From Fibrobacter sp. (GTDB lineage Bacteria > Fibrobacterota > Fibrobacteria > Fibrobacterales > Fibrobacteraceae), in the NCBI GenBank assembly GCA_017649565.1, contig JAGCGO010000005.1, positions 1 to 60,623 on the forward strand: a DNA stretch of 60,623 bases, given 5' to 3'. Below the pieces are notes generated by a model, which did no database searches, was not told where the DNA came from, and saw nothing but the letters and a program-made list of their open reading frames with translations. Of the stretch, positions 42,958 through 52,084 are shown piece after piece; position 1 is the first letter of the stretch, and each line of letters opens with the position of its first letter. The position numbers were made by a program, and so were the translations under genes.

Positions 42958-43868
42958 TGGATTACAAAACAAGATTTTCCGACTTTGATCGACCCTGTTA
43001 TTTTTCAAGGGTCGATGCCGACCATGTTTTAGATTGGCACATTGGTATAGATGAGAAAGGGCGAATGTCTATCGAATATAGGTCGAATTTTACCGCGCGA
43101 CGTGTTCAGGGAACAAAGTATATAGAAGTCAATCAGTATAAAAATGAGAAATACTGTACAATCCGTTTCTCTTTGTGCGATAAAGAATTGAATGATTTAT
43201 TTTTCAAATTTTGCGAGGACATGGTGGAAAAAACTCGCAATTTGGAATCTGCCTCATTGGGTTATAACGCTGTTATAGACCGCTTTTCTTTATGGAAAAA
43301 GATGTTCTTTTCTCCGAGAAACGAAATTCTTTCTGAAGAGAAAATAATGGGGCTCATCGGAGAATTACTCCTTCTGAAGAATGTCCTTTTTGAAAAATAT
43401 GGTGTAGAAAAATCAATAGATGGATGGAGCGGTCAAGACTGCACGCGCAAAGATTTTTCTTATGAAGATAAATGGTACGAAGCAAAAGCCATATCTTTTA
43501 ACAAAGATAATGTTTCAATATCTTCTTTAGAACAACTAGATTCAAACATTCCTGGAGAACTAGCAGTTGTCTTGCTAGAGAAGATGAGTCCTTCGTATAT
43601 GGGCATTACATTAAATCAACTCATATGGGATATATGCGAATCTATTAAAGCTCAGGATACTAAAGAATTATTTCTTTCGAAAATAGAAAGCAGCGGATAT
43701 GTATATAATGTGGCATATGACAGTTTCATGTTTGCTTTAAAAAACATCCGTCAATTTAATGTTGATGGAGATTTTCCTAGAATGACCCCGTCAAATGTAC
43801 CCTCTGGAGTTGTGTCTGCAAAATACGAGATATCCCTTCTTGCCATAAAAAATAAAGAAATCATCTGA
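42957..43868 (+). CDS. PD-(D/E)XK nuclease (DUF4420 type)
   Basis: A 303-residue protein of the group annotated as PD-(D/E)XK motif protein (PF14390), which regularly follows Z1 genes. The likely active site is seen around residues 140-180: IGELLLLKNVLFEKYG gives the first Glu, then CTRKDFSYEDKWYEAKAISF gives D...E.K. It shares TAATG with the end of the Z1 gene, so the two are coupled. It is probably the DNA-cutting subunit of the MORC/Z1 group. Catalysis is inferred from motif only. Confidence 0.82.
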   Translation: MDYKTRFSDFDRPCYFSRVDADHVLDWHIGIDEKGRMSIEYRSNFTARRVQGTKYIEVNQYKNEKYCTIRFSLCDKELNDLFFKFCEDMVEKTRNLESASLGYNAVIDRFSLWKKMFFSPRNEILSEEKIMGLIGELLLLKNVLFEKYGVEKSIDGWSGQDCTRKDFSYEDKWYEAKAISFNKDNVSISSLEQLDSNIPGELAVVLLEKMSPSYMGITLNQLIWDICESIKAQDTKELFLSKIESSGYVYNVAYDSFMFALKNIRQFNVDGDFPRMTPSNVPSGVVSAKYEISLLAIKNKEII

Positions 43869-43882
43869 ATGGAATATTCCTT

Positions 43883-46123
43883 ATGAACGATATTCAGGAT
43901 TACAAGAAAGAATTTCTTCAACGGCTTCGTGATGAATCTGCAATTAATGGGACAGATACTGAAGACGAATTCATTAATCACATTTTAGATTTGTTGACGG
44001 ATTATGATGATTTACAATCTCCGCAAAGAGTAAATTGTGGTGATAAGACCTGTTCAAACAACAGGAAAATGCGCATAGATGGCTATAGCATAGACGATGC
44101 AGACCATACGTTAATATTATTCATTAGTGATTTTGAGGATTCCATTGAGGCATCAAAACTAACATCTACTCGAGTTGATGAATTGTATTGGAGAATGTTT
44201 TATTTTCTAGATGAAGCATGCAATGGCAAAATCAGTGACTATTTTGACGATTCAGATGAAATGCTTGATGTTGCATCTTTTATTAAAGGCAAAATAAACA
44301 ATCCAAACAATGATGATCCTGAAAAAATTCTTAAAATCAAATTTCTGATTCTGACAAATAAAGAATTGGACACAAAGTTGATGAATCAGGATTTGCTGAA
44401 AGCACCTAAGGCAAAGAGTAAAAAAAAGACTAAAAGCACAAAGAAAATAAAAAAGGCCGATTTCAATGAGATGCCCTTAGAGATTGATTTGTGGCATATT
44501 GAACGCATTTACGACCAGGAAAAAAATAATTTGACTGAAACCGTTCACATTGATTTCGAAAAAGACTATAATGTGGAAGGTATTCCTTGCATAAAGGGAA
44601 ACCTGGGCGACAACTTAGGGTACCAAGCGTATATAGCAATTATTCCAGGAAAGCTATTAGCCGATATCTATATTGATTATGGCAGCAAAGTCCTTGAAGG
44701 CAACGTTCGTGCATTCTTGGGTACAGGTGGAGCCAAAAGCGTAAACAGCGGAATAAGAAAAACGATAAACAACGAGCCGCAAAACTTCTTTACGTATAAC
44801 AATGGAATTGCGGCAACAGCGGCAAATATTGAGTTTACCAAGCAAGATACCCAATTGTACATTACGGAAATTGATGATTTGCAAATCATCAACGGAGGTC
44901 AAACGACCGCCTCACTTGCAGAAGCTGTGTTAAAGAAAACCAACACATCATTGGACGGCATCTTTGTTCCAATGAAGTTGACGGTTATTGAAAATCGAGA
45001 AACAGAAAATGAAGACGGCGTTAGCTTCTATGACCAAATGGTTCAAGACATAGCAAAATATGCAAACAGTCAAAATAAGGTGACCGCTGCCGACCTATTC
45101 TCTAATGACCCCTTCCATATAAAAATGGAAAGAATGTCAAAAACGTATCTTGCTCCACCCAAAAGACATTCTATTCCGACGGCATGGTATTACGAACGCG
45201 CTCGAAAAAAGTACAAGCAAGAGCAATTAAAATTGCATGGTGAAAACCTGAAAAAATTCTTGGCAAAATACCCCAAAGAACAGATTGTTACAAAAGAACA
45301 GTTAGCAATGTATTTGACTACTGTTGCTCAAAAACCGAATATTGTTGCAAAGGGAAAGAATTTTGTTATAAAAGAATTTAACCAAAGCATTCGCGAACTT
45401 TTTGGAAAAAATAAAAATCTTTTCAATGAGTTTTTCTTTCATAAAAGTATTGCTTCGGCGATAATTTTCAGAACGGTAGATGAATATCTAGAAAAGAACA
45501 AAGACAGTGCAAAGAAACCGACAGGTTTTTGGTATAAAGCTGGCGGATTTAAAATGGATATTGTTCCATATGCCATTGCAAAAATCATCAGTTGTATACC
45601 AGAAGACATGAGCATCGACTGGGAAAAAATATGGCAATGGCAAAAAATTGGTCCCGGTTTTATGAAAGAAGTTGAACGGGCTACAAAATTCACGAATGAT
45701 TTCATTTGTGATTGCAATGGGATGATTGTTTCTGAGTATTGTAAGAAAGCTTCCACATGGGAAAAATTCAAAGAGAAACCTTATTCGCTAAAACAGGGCT
45801 TTCTAGATGAGCTGATTCCTTTGAGTATGGTGAAAAAGCAAGAACTTGACGCATCCAAGGATAAGAAGGAAAACGATGGTTTGAAGGCGTTAGTGGATTT
45901 TGTCAAACCGGGTCCTCAGTATTGGACTGCAATCATGCAATTAGCCGAAGCTCATGGAATTGGCAATAATGCTGAAAAAACAAGCCTTCTTAAAGCAATT
46001 TCTTATGTAAAAAAATATACCCTGCCCACTTCCAATTCTATTCCGATTGCAGTTAAAAAAATGATGGACGACTGCTATGCTGTGAAAGAAAAATTGATAT
46101 CTTTGGGTGTGAAGATAAAATGA
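43883..46123 (+). CDS. AIPR-family protein (abortive infection/phage resistance)
   Basis: A 746-residue protein of the AIPR family (PF10592). The conserved core is seen as FLGTGGAKSVNSGIRKTINN, NFFTYNNGIAATAANIEF and LQIINGGQTTASLAEAV at about residues 275-350. A Lys-rich stretch (KSKKKTKSTKKIKK) separates it from an N-terminal helical domain. AIPR proteins were linked to abortive infection and occur in restriction clusters with Z1 and m5C methyltransferases; biochemical role is not established. It starts 14 bp after the nuclease gene and overlaps the methyltransferase gene by 4 nt. Confidence 0.9.
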   Translation: MNDIQDYKKEFLQRLRDESAINGTDTEDEFINHILDLLTDYDDLQSPQRVNCGDKTCSNNRKMRIDGYSIDDADHTLILFISDFEDSIEASKLTSTRVDELYWRMFYFLDEACNGKISDYFDDSDEMLDVASFIKGKINNPNNDDPEKILKIKFLILTNKELDTKLMNQDLLKAPKAKSKKKTKSTKKIKKADFNEMPLEIDLWHIERIYDQEKNNLTETVHIDFEKDYNVEGIPCIKGNLGDNLGYQAYIAIIPGKLLADIYIDYGSKVLEGNVRAFLGTGGAKSVNSGIRKTINNEPQNFFTYNNGIAATAANIEFTKQDTQLYITEIDDLQIINGGQTTASLAEAVLKKTNTSLDGIFVPMKLTVIENRETENEDGVSFYDQMVQDIAKYANSQNKVTAADLFSNDPFHIKMERMSKTYLAPPKRHSIPTAWYYERARKKYKQEQLKLHGENLKKFLAKYPKEQIVTKEQLAMYLTTVAQKPNIVAKGKNFVIKEFNQSIRELFGKNKNLFNEFFFHKSIASAIIFRTVDEYLEKNKDSAKKPTGFWYKAGGFKMDIVPYAIAKIISCIPEDMSIDWEKIWQWQKIGPGFMKEVERATKFTNDFICDCNGMIVSEYCKKASTWEKFKEKPYSLKQGFLDELIPLSMVKKQELDASKDKKENDGLKALVDFVKPGPQYWTAIMQLAEAHGIGNNAEKTSLLKAISYVKKYTLPTSNSIPIAVKKMMDDCYAVKEKLISLGVKIK

Positions 46124-47370
46124 AGTTTTTAGACCTCTTTGCTGGTGCTGGTGGTCTTTCCGAAGGTTTTGTTCGGGAAGGTTTTGAGCCTGTTGCTCAT
46201 GTAGAGCTTTGGGAAGCAGCTTGTTATACACTTAAGACTCGCGAAGCATTTCACTATTTGGAAAATAATGGGCAAGGCGAAGTGTATGCCCAATATCTCA
46301 GGGGCGAAATTACTCGTGATGAGCTTTATGCCCATGTTCCAAAGGAACGGCTTGATTCCGTAATATGCAAGGAAATTGGTGATAATACCTTGCAGACAAT
46401 TTTTAAGAAAATTGATGCGTTGAAGGGCGAAGATAATATTGACCTTATTGTTGGCGGACCACCATGCCAGGCCTACTCTCTTGTTGGTCGAGCGCGTGAC
46501 CCCAACGGTATGAAGGATGATGCAAGGAATTACCTGTATCAGTATTACGCCCGATTTTTGAACAGGTATCAACCAAAGTATTTTGTTTTCGAAAATGTGC
46601 TGGGTCTGCAAAGCGCCAAAGATAAAGATGGGAATCTGTATTTTGATTTAATGCGGAAAAAGTTTGAGGATGTAGGATATCGCACTAAATTTAAAGTGCT
46701 ATCTGCTGATGATTATGGAATATTGCAAAAACGCAAGCGTATTATTTTGATCGGGAAAAGAACGGATGACGATTTTGATTATCCTGAGTTAGAAGAGGTC
46801 CAACATCATTTCACTGTAGAAGCAGCTTTATCCGGCTTACCCCCGCTAAAAGCTGGCGAAGGCGATGTACACTCTTGCCAGCCCCTAAATAATCATAGTC
46901 GATGGCTCGACGAAACTCAGATAAGCACAAACCTTCCAATCACATTCCATTATGCTCGTCCCAATTGTGAAAGAGATTTGAAAATTTATAGAAGGGCCGT
47001 GTCTATATGGAACAATGGTCAAAGACGGCTAAGCTATGATAAGCTTCCAAATGCGTGGAAAACTCATGCAAATCAAACAACTTTTCTAGACCGATATAAA
47101 GTTGTTGCTGCAGATGAAAAAGCCGCACAAACAGTTGTGGCTCATATCGCAAAAGATGGTCACTACTATATTCATCCTGATATAGAACAGAATCGTTCGA
47201 TTACACCGCGAGAAGCAGCCCGTTTGCAAACATTTCCTGATGATTATTATTTTGAAAGCGCTTCTGGAAAACCTAGTCGTACAGACGCCTTTAAACAAAT
47301 CGGCAATGCCGTTCCCGTTCTTTTGGCACAAAAAATCGCCGCAAAACTAATGGAGGTATGGGATGAGTAA
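46120..47370 (+). CDS. DNA (cytosine-5) methyltransferase 1
   Basis: A 416-residue m5C methyltransferase. Motif I FLDLFAGAGGLSEGF (3-17), motif IV GGPPCQAYSLVGRA with the catalytic Cys near 116, motif VI FVFENVLGL near 154, motif VIII LQKRKRIILIG, and motifs IX-X TPREAARLQTFP and QIGNAVPVLLAQ near the C-terminus are all present in order. The target-recognition region is between about 240 and 350. An insert between motifs I and IV (YLRGEITRDELYAHVPKERL) is a little longer than usual. It overlaps the AIPR gene (ATGA) and the next gene by 8 nt. Probably protects the host site. Confidence 0.95.
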   Translation: MKFLDLFAGAGGLSEGFVREGFEPVAHVELWEAACYTLKTREAFHYLENNGQGEVYAQYLRGEITRDELYAHVPKERLDSVICKEIGDNTLQTIFKKIDALKGEDNIDLIVGGPPCQAYSLVGRARDPNGMKDDARNYLYQYYARFLNRYQPKYFVFENVLGLQSAKDKDGNLYFDLMRKKFEDVGYRTKFKVLSADDYGILQKRKRIILIGKRTDDDFDYPELEEVQHHFTVEAALSGLPPLKAGEGDVHSCQPLNNHSRWLDETQISTNLPITFHYARPNCERDLKIYRRAVSIWNNGQRRLSYDKLPNAWKTHANQTTFLDRYKVVAADEKAAQTVVAHIAKDGHYYIHPDIEQNRSITPREAARLQTFPDDYYFESASGKPSRTDAFKQIGNAVPVLLAQKIAAKLMEVWDE

Positions 47371-49450
47371 TGCAGCTCCTCACTTCAAAACTCGAGCAAG
47401 ATTGCTTTGTCAACTTGGAGAGCAATTGATAAAAAGCGAATCAATTGCGCTGTTAGAGCTTGTAAAAAATGCATATGATGCCGATGCGTCCTATTGTAAT
47501 GTTGAAATAACAGATCCGGAAAATGCTGAAAAATGCAAGATCGTTATTGAAGATGACGGAATAGGAATGGATGTAAGAACGATAAAAGATGTCTGGTTGG
47601 AAATAGGCACTGATAATAAGCAGGAAAAAAAAGAGAATGGCGTAAAATCCCCGAAATATGGAAGGACTCCATTGGGGGAAAAAGGTATTGGCCGTTTGGG
47701 AGTACATAGATTAGGGAAAAAAATCACTTTAATTTCACGCATGAAAGATTGCAAAGAATGTGTATTGAAAATTAATTGGGAAGAAATTCAAAATTCAAAA
47801 TATATTGAAGATTTTCCAGTTGATATTAGTGAGCGCGACGCAAAAGTATTTGAAGGAAGGCATGGCACAAAAATTATAATAGAAAAAATACGAAAGCCAT
47901 GGCTAAGAGGAGGAATACGCAATATAGCCCGACAAATCAATTCACTAAACTCGCCTTTTGGAGCGGTAGGATCATTTTCGGCAAATCTTCATACAAATAA
48001 TAATTGGCTAAACGGAATATTGGAATTTGAAAACATAAAAAATATGCATCTGTATTCCTTTAACCTTTTAATAGATAATAATGTAATAACTGATTTTAGC
48101 TATGATTTTAAACCTTATGAATCATTAAATAAGGCAACGCCTCGACATATTTCATATAAGGAAGTCAAATCAAGATGTTTAATGATTGACGAAGACGGAA
48201 AAGAGATTCGGTTGAACGCGTGGAAAATTGGTAAAATAAGAATTGAAGGACGTATATATGACTTTGATGGAAAAATTTTATCATTGGGACTTGAATCTGG
48301 GAAAAAAGAATTGCAAACCTATATGGCGCAAAATGGTGGCGTTAGAGTATTTCGTGATAATATGCGTGTTTGGGATTATGGAGAAGCTGGGGACGATTGG
48401 CTGGATTTAGACGCCAAACGAGTGAACAATCCATCTGCTAAAATAGGTAATAAACAAATTTTAGCTGCCGTATATCTTGATGGGAAAGAGAGTTCCGACC
48501 TCATTGAAAAAACCAATCGTGAGGGATTTGTTGATAATGATGCGTATGTCAGGTTTAAAAAAGCGTGTGTTTTTGCAATAGAATTGGTCGAATTTTTCCG
48601 CAACGAAGATAAAGAATTGTTGCGTAGGCTTTACAATGGGAAAGTTTCAGGTTCAGTTACTGTCACTGATTCGATTGAGAATATCCGCTCGATAATTGAA
48701 AAAAAACTCAGCGACGCTGATTTGGTGCAAGAGCTAAATCGACATTTAGATCGAATTCGTGATGATTATTCGAGGATAACAAATAATTTAATTAAAAGTG
48801 CTGGAGCGGGGCTTAATTTAATTGCAGTGTTACATCAAATACAAAAAATAATCAACAATTTAAAATACAATGTAACAAAAGAGAATAATGCAAAAAAAAT
48901 TCGTGCCGATGTAAAACAATTAGAAATACTAACTGAGGGATACGGAGTTTTGGTGCGTAATTATAAGCCCAAAAAGCAAAATTTAAATAATTTATTAAAA
49001 ACCGCAATACAAAACGAAAGCCTAAGATTTTCATTTCATAAAATCAATATCATAGAGGGACCATCAAAAAATTTAGATGGAATATGTTCGGATAATTATT
49101 TTGTCAACGCTATTATGAACTTGTTTGATAATTCAATTTGGTGGTTGAATTATACTAAGGTTAACGATCCTCAAATATATGTTGCAGTGACTGACGAATA
49201 TGAAGGCTATAATACGGTTATTGTTGCTGATAATGGTCCAGGATTTTTACCCACCAAGGAAGAATTGGGAACTCCATTTTTGACAGCCAAACCAGCTGGT
49301 TTAGGAATGGGAATAGGGCTCCATGTGACAAAGGAGATTATGAAATCTTTGAATGGACAGTTGCTATTCCCTGAAAAAGATGATTTTGACATTCCTGATA
49401 CATTCAAAAAAGGTGCTATTGTTGCATTGGCTTTTAAAAAAGGAGAGTGA
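47363..49450 (+). CDS. Double-GHKL protein: Hsp90-like plus histidine-kinase-like
   Basis: A 695-residue protein with two separate GHKL ATPase domains. The first is Hsp90/MutL-like: N-box LLELVKNAYDADA (Asn36), G1 EDDGIGMDV (63-71), G2 GEKGIGRLGVHRLG (105-118). The second is histidine-kinase-like: N-box NYFVNAIMNLFDNSIWW near 579-595, G1 VADNGPGFLP near 620-629, G2 GLGMGIGLHVTKEIM near 647-661. Between them is a helical stretch, SAGAGLNLIAVLHQIQKIIN, with His491 placed as a possible phospho-acceptor. The next gene encodes a receiver protein 3 bp away. Signalling by phospho-transfer is inference; both ATP sites look intact. Confidence 0.85.
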   Translation: MSNAAPHFKTRARLLCQLGEQLIKSESIALLELVKNAYDADASYCNVEITDPENAEKCKIVIEDDGIGMDVRTIKDVWLEIGTDNKQEKKENGVKSPKYGRTPLGEKGIGRLGVHRLGKKITLISRMKDCKECVLKINWEEIQNSKYIEDFPVDISERDAKVFEGRHGTKIIIEKIRKPWLRGGIRNIARQINSLNSPFGAVGSFSANLHTNNNWLNGILEFENIKNMHLYSFNLLIDNNVITDFSYDFKPYESLNKATPRHISYKEVKSRCLMIDEDGKEIRLNAWKIGKIRIEGRIYDFDGKILSLGLESGKKELQTYMAQNGGVRVFRDNMRVWDYGEAGDDWLDLDAKRVNNPSAKIGNKQILAAVYLDGKESSDLIEKTNREGFVDNDAYVRFKKACVFAIELVEFFRNEDKELLRRLYNGKVSGSVTVTDSIENIRSIIEKKLSDADLVQELNRHLDRIRDDYSRITNNLIKSAGAGLNLIAVLHQIQKIINNLKYNVTKENNAKKIRADVKQLEILTEGYGVLVRNYKPKKQNLNNLLKTAIQNESLRFSFHKINIIEGPSKNLDGICSDNYFVNAIMNLFDNSIWWLNYTKVNDPQIYVAVTDEYEGYNTVIVADNGPGFLPTKEELGTPFLTAKPAGLGMGIGLHVTKEIMKSLNGQLLFPEKDDFDIPDTFKKGAIVALAFKKGE

Positions 49451-49453
49451 CGA

Positions 49454-50740
49454 ATGCTTTTTCCCAAAAATCCGAAAGTTTTAATAATTGATGATGAATA
49501 CGCCGAAGTTGCGGGATTGATGCAGACATTTTCATTAAAAGGCATCCCATATATCCATTTTAATGGTTCTAAAATTCCTTCAAATTTTAAGAAGTTCACC
49601 AGTATTCGATTGGTTATTCTAGATATTGATTTAAAGGGACGAACATCCGGTATTCATGATGATAAGCAAAAGGCTTCAACATTGGCGAAATACTTAAATG
49701 AAATAATAGATGAAAAAACCTACCCATTTTTTATACTTTTTTGGACTAAAAATAAAGAGGTTTCGGAAAGTGTTATTAGATATTTAGATGAATCTAAGCT
49801 AAAAACTGCTGGTTCCATTGATTTGGACAAACCCCCAAAAGATGCGTTAAGAAAAATGTCTCTAAAAAAATTTGAACAGAAAATCACATCTGCAATATCT
49901 AATGATACGCTAGAATTTATTATTGGATGGGAGAATGCAATAGGCTGCAAAGCGTCTCTTTTTTCTAATGAAATTGCCGCAATTAGCGCAAATGAATCTA
50001 TGCAAGATGTTGCAGACTGTAATAAGGCTTTGAAAAACATTCTAACGAAATTAGTGATGTCGCATTTAGCTGTAAATCAAATCGATATGTCTGTTTCTCC
50101 ATCTGATCGACTTAAATATGCGACAAATGAATGGAATATAAGTTTTGGATCAAATTTGCCAACAGATTTTTGCGAAAAACTGAATATTAGTTTGCCGAAC
50201 CAATCTAAGCTAACAGTCAATTCGATTGCTCATATAAATACCAAAATGTTTTTTGAGGAAAGGATTGAACGTAAATCCCCTTTTGGTGGCATTTTTTACG
50301 AAAATAACCAAGAATTGAAGAACGCTATTGAAACAGATAAAATTGTAAAGAAATTAGTAGCTTTGGGAAATGGAACGCTGATAGGCATGGTTTTAACTCC
50401 TGAATGCGATGTTGCGCAAAACAAAATGCTTAGCGCAGGAAATAAACGGTATCATAGGGTTGTGTATGGAATAAAGATGGAAATTCCCAATACTCCAACA
50501 CAAGAAAAAGCTGTATTAGATGTTATGAAAGGTGCTAGATCGGATCGAACGTTCCCTTTAGCCCCGTTTATTGATGAAAATGGGAAGAAATGTGTCCTTC
50601 TTTTTCATTTTAGTACTCTTCATACACATTGTATCAGAAAGAAAATTGTAATGCAAGTTAAACGAATATTGGCATTTGACATACAGACAAAAGCGGCAAA
50701 TCATGTTAATCGCTTAGGAAATAGTATGCTAGAATGCTAG
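49454..50740 (+). CDS. Response-regulator receiver protein with unknown effector region
   Basis: A 428-residue protein. The N-terminal 130 residues form a receiver domain with a complete set of key residues: Asp13/Asp14 (KVLIIDDEY), phospho-acceptor Asp57 (LVILDIDL), Thr98 (FILFWTKN) and Lys126-Pro127 (IDLDKPPKD). The remaining 300 residues match nothing I know; they include AIGCKASLFSNEIAAI near 155, VLTPECDVAQNKML near 313 and a C-terminal LFHFSTLHTHCIRKK. No HTH is visible, so the output may be protein-protein control of the restriction machinery. AGGAG precedes the ATG. It is probably the partner of the kinase-like gene. Confidence 0.8.
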   Translation: MLFPKNPKVLIIDDEYAEVAGLMQTFSLKGIPYIHFNGSKIPSNFKKFTSIRLVILDIDLKGRTSGIHDDKQKASTLAKYLNEIIDEKTYPFFILFWTKNKEVSESVIRYLDESKLKTAGSIDLDKPPKDALRKMSLKKFEQKITSAISNDTLEFIIGWENAIGCKASLFSNEIAAISANESMQDVADCNKALKNILTKLVMSHLAVNQIDMSVSPSDRLKYATNEWNISFGSNLPTDFCEKLNISLPNQSKLTVNSIAHINTKMFFEERIERKSPFGGIFYENNQELKNAIETDKIVKKLVALGNGTLIGMVLTPECDVAQNKMLSAGNKRYHRVVYGIKMEIPNTPTQEKAVLDVMKGARSDRTFPLAPFIDENGKKCVLLFHFSTLHTHCIRKKIVMQVKRILAFDIQTKAANHVNRLGNSMLEC

Positions 50741-50781
50741 AAATGACATTTTTTGACCATTGTATTTTTTAAATTGTGACC

Positions 50782-52083
50782 ATGCCGACAGTAAAAAAAG
50801 ATATTCAAGAAACCAGCAAGAAGATCTCTCAAGTAAAGAAGATCGTAAAAAAACGTGTTGAAGCCTTGGAATATGGGGATGTCCAACAGACCCCTATTTC
50901 AGCTGGTACGAATTGGAAAGATTTGGAGTTCTCAAAGCCAGAAAAGACCATTCGTATCGGAACTATGTTTAGTGGCATTGGGGCCATTGAACATGCTTTT
51001 CAGCGCCTGGGGCTAAAGCATAAGATAGCCTTTGCTGGCGATATTGAGCCTAATTGCAAGAAAAGCTATTTTGCCAACTACAATATAGAAGAAAAAGATT
51101 GGTTCACTGACATAAGAGATTTTGACGCAAAGCCTTATGCAAGAAAAGTTGATTTTATCATTGGTGGAGCTCCTTGTCAGGCGTTTTCTATGGTAGGCAA
51201 AAGACTCGGATTTGAAGACGCTCGTGGTACGCTTTTTTATGAATTTGCTAGGGTCGTAAAAGAAACATCTCCCAAAGTATTCTTGTTCGAAAACGTTAAA
51301 GGCTTGCTCAATCACGACAAAGGTCGGACGTGGCGAGTCATGCATGACATTTTTGAGGAATTGGGTTATACGGTCTATTTCAGGGTTCTAAACAGCAAAG
51401 ATTACGGCATTCCTCAACATCGTGAACGAGTGTACTGTCTTGGCTTTAAAAATAAAAATACAAAATTTGAATTTCCTGCCCCGATACCTCTTGAATACAA
51501 GATGTACGATTTCCTTGAAGACTACATTGACACGAAATATTTTTTGAAGGAAAAGGGCATTAAATTCGTCACTAGCCAAAAGAACCGCGAAAAATGCTAT
51601 ACACAAATCAATGGCGATATTGCATTGTGTCAAAAGCGTAATCAACAGTTCAACTGGCATGGCGATTTTGTATATCATCCAGATTCTAAATTGACCCCTT
51701 CGGATGAAACTTTTGACGATTTCATTTTTGACGTGAAGGATGTTGAGGAAAAGTATTACTTGTCTGACAAAGTCAAAAAATATGTTTTGGCTGGCGGCAC
51801 TAAAAATTTCAAAACATCAACCAAAACCGATTTGGATATTGCTAGACCGCTTCTTCAATCGATGCATAAAATGCATCGTGCTGGTGTAGATAATTATGTA
51901 ACACATAAAGGTCGCATTCGCAAGCTGACTCCACGAGAATGTCTCCGCTTAATGGGCTTTAGGGATTCGTTTAAGATTGTCGTTTCCGACACAGCTACTT
52001 ATCAACAAGCCGGAAATAGTATCGTTGTAGATGTGTTAATAGCATTGCTAAAGCAGATGGATATTACAAAATACGGAGTGTAA
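50782..52083 (+). CDS. DNA (cytosine-5) methyltransferase 2
   Basis: A 433-residue m5C methyltransferase with an N-terminal Lys-rich extension of about 50 residues. Motif I GTMFSGIGAIEHAF near 56-69, motif IV GGAPCQAFSMVGKR with catalytic Cys near 133, motif VI FLFENVKGLL near 167, motif VIII PQHRERVYCLGF, motif IX LTPRECLRLMGF and motif X QAGNSIVVDVLIALL are present. It is clearly distinct from methyltransferase 1. A pair of m5C enzymes is expected for an asymmetric recognition site, as in LlaJI. The ATG at 50782 is chosen; a GTG two codons upstream is possible; no Shine-Dalgarno. The next gene starts 1 nt after the stop. Confidence 0.94.
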   Translation: MPTVKKDIQETSKKISQVKKIVKKRVEALEYGDVQQTPISAGTNWKDLEFSKPEKTIRIGTMFSGIGAIEHAFQRLGLKHKIAFAGDIEPNCKKSYFANYNIEEKDWFTDIRDFDAKPYARKVDFIIGGAPCQAFSMVGKRLGFEDARGTLFYEFARVVKETSPKVFLFENVKGLLNHDKGRTWRVMHDIFEELGYTVYFRVLNSKDYGIPQHRERVYCLGFKNKNTKFEFPAPIPLEYKMYDFLEDYIDTKYFLKEKGIKFVTSQKNREKCYTQINGDIALCQKRNQQFNWHGDFVYHPDSKLTPSDETFDDFIFDVKDVEEKYYLSDKVKKYVLAGGTKNFKTSTKTDLDIARPLLQSMHKMHRAGVDNYVTHKGRIRKLTPRECLRLMGFRDSFKIVVSDTATYQQAGNSIVVDVLIALLKQMDITKYGV

Positions 52084-52084
52084 C

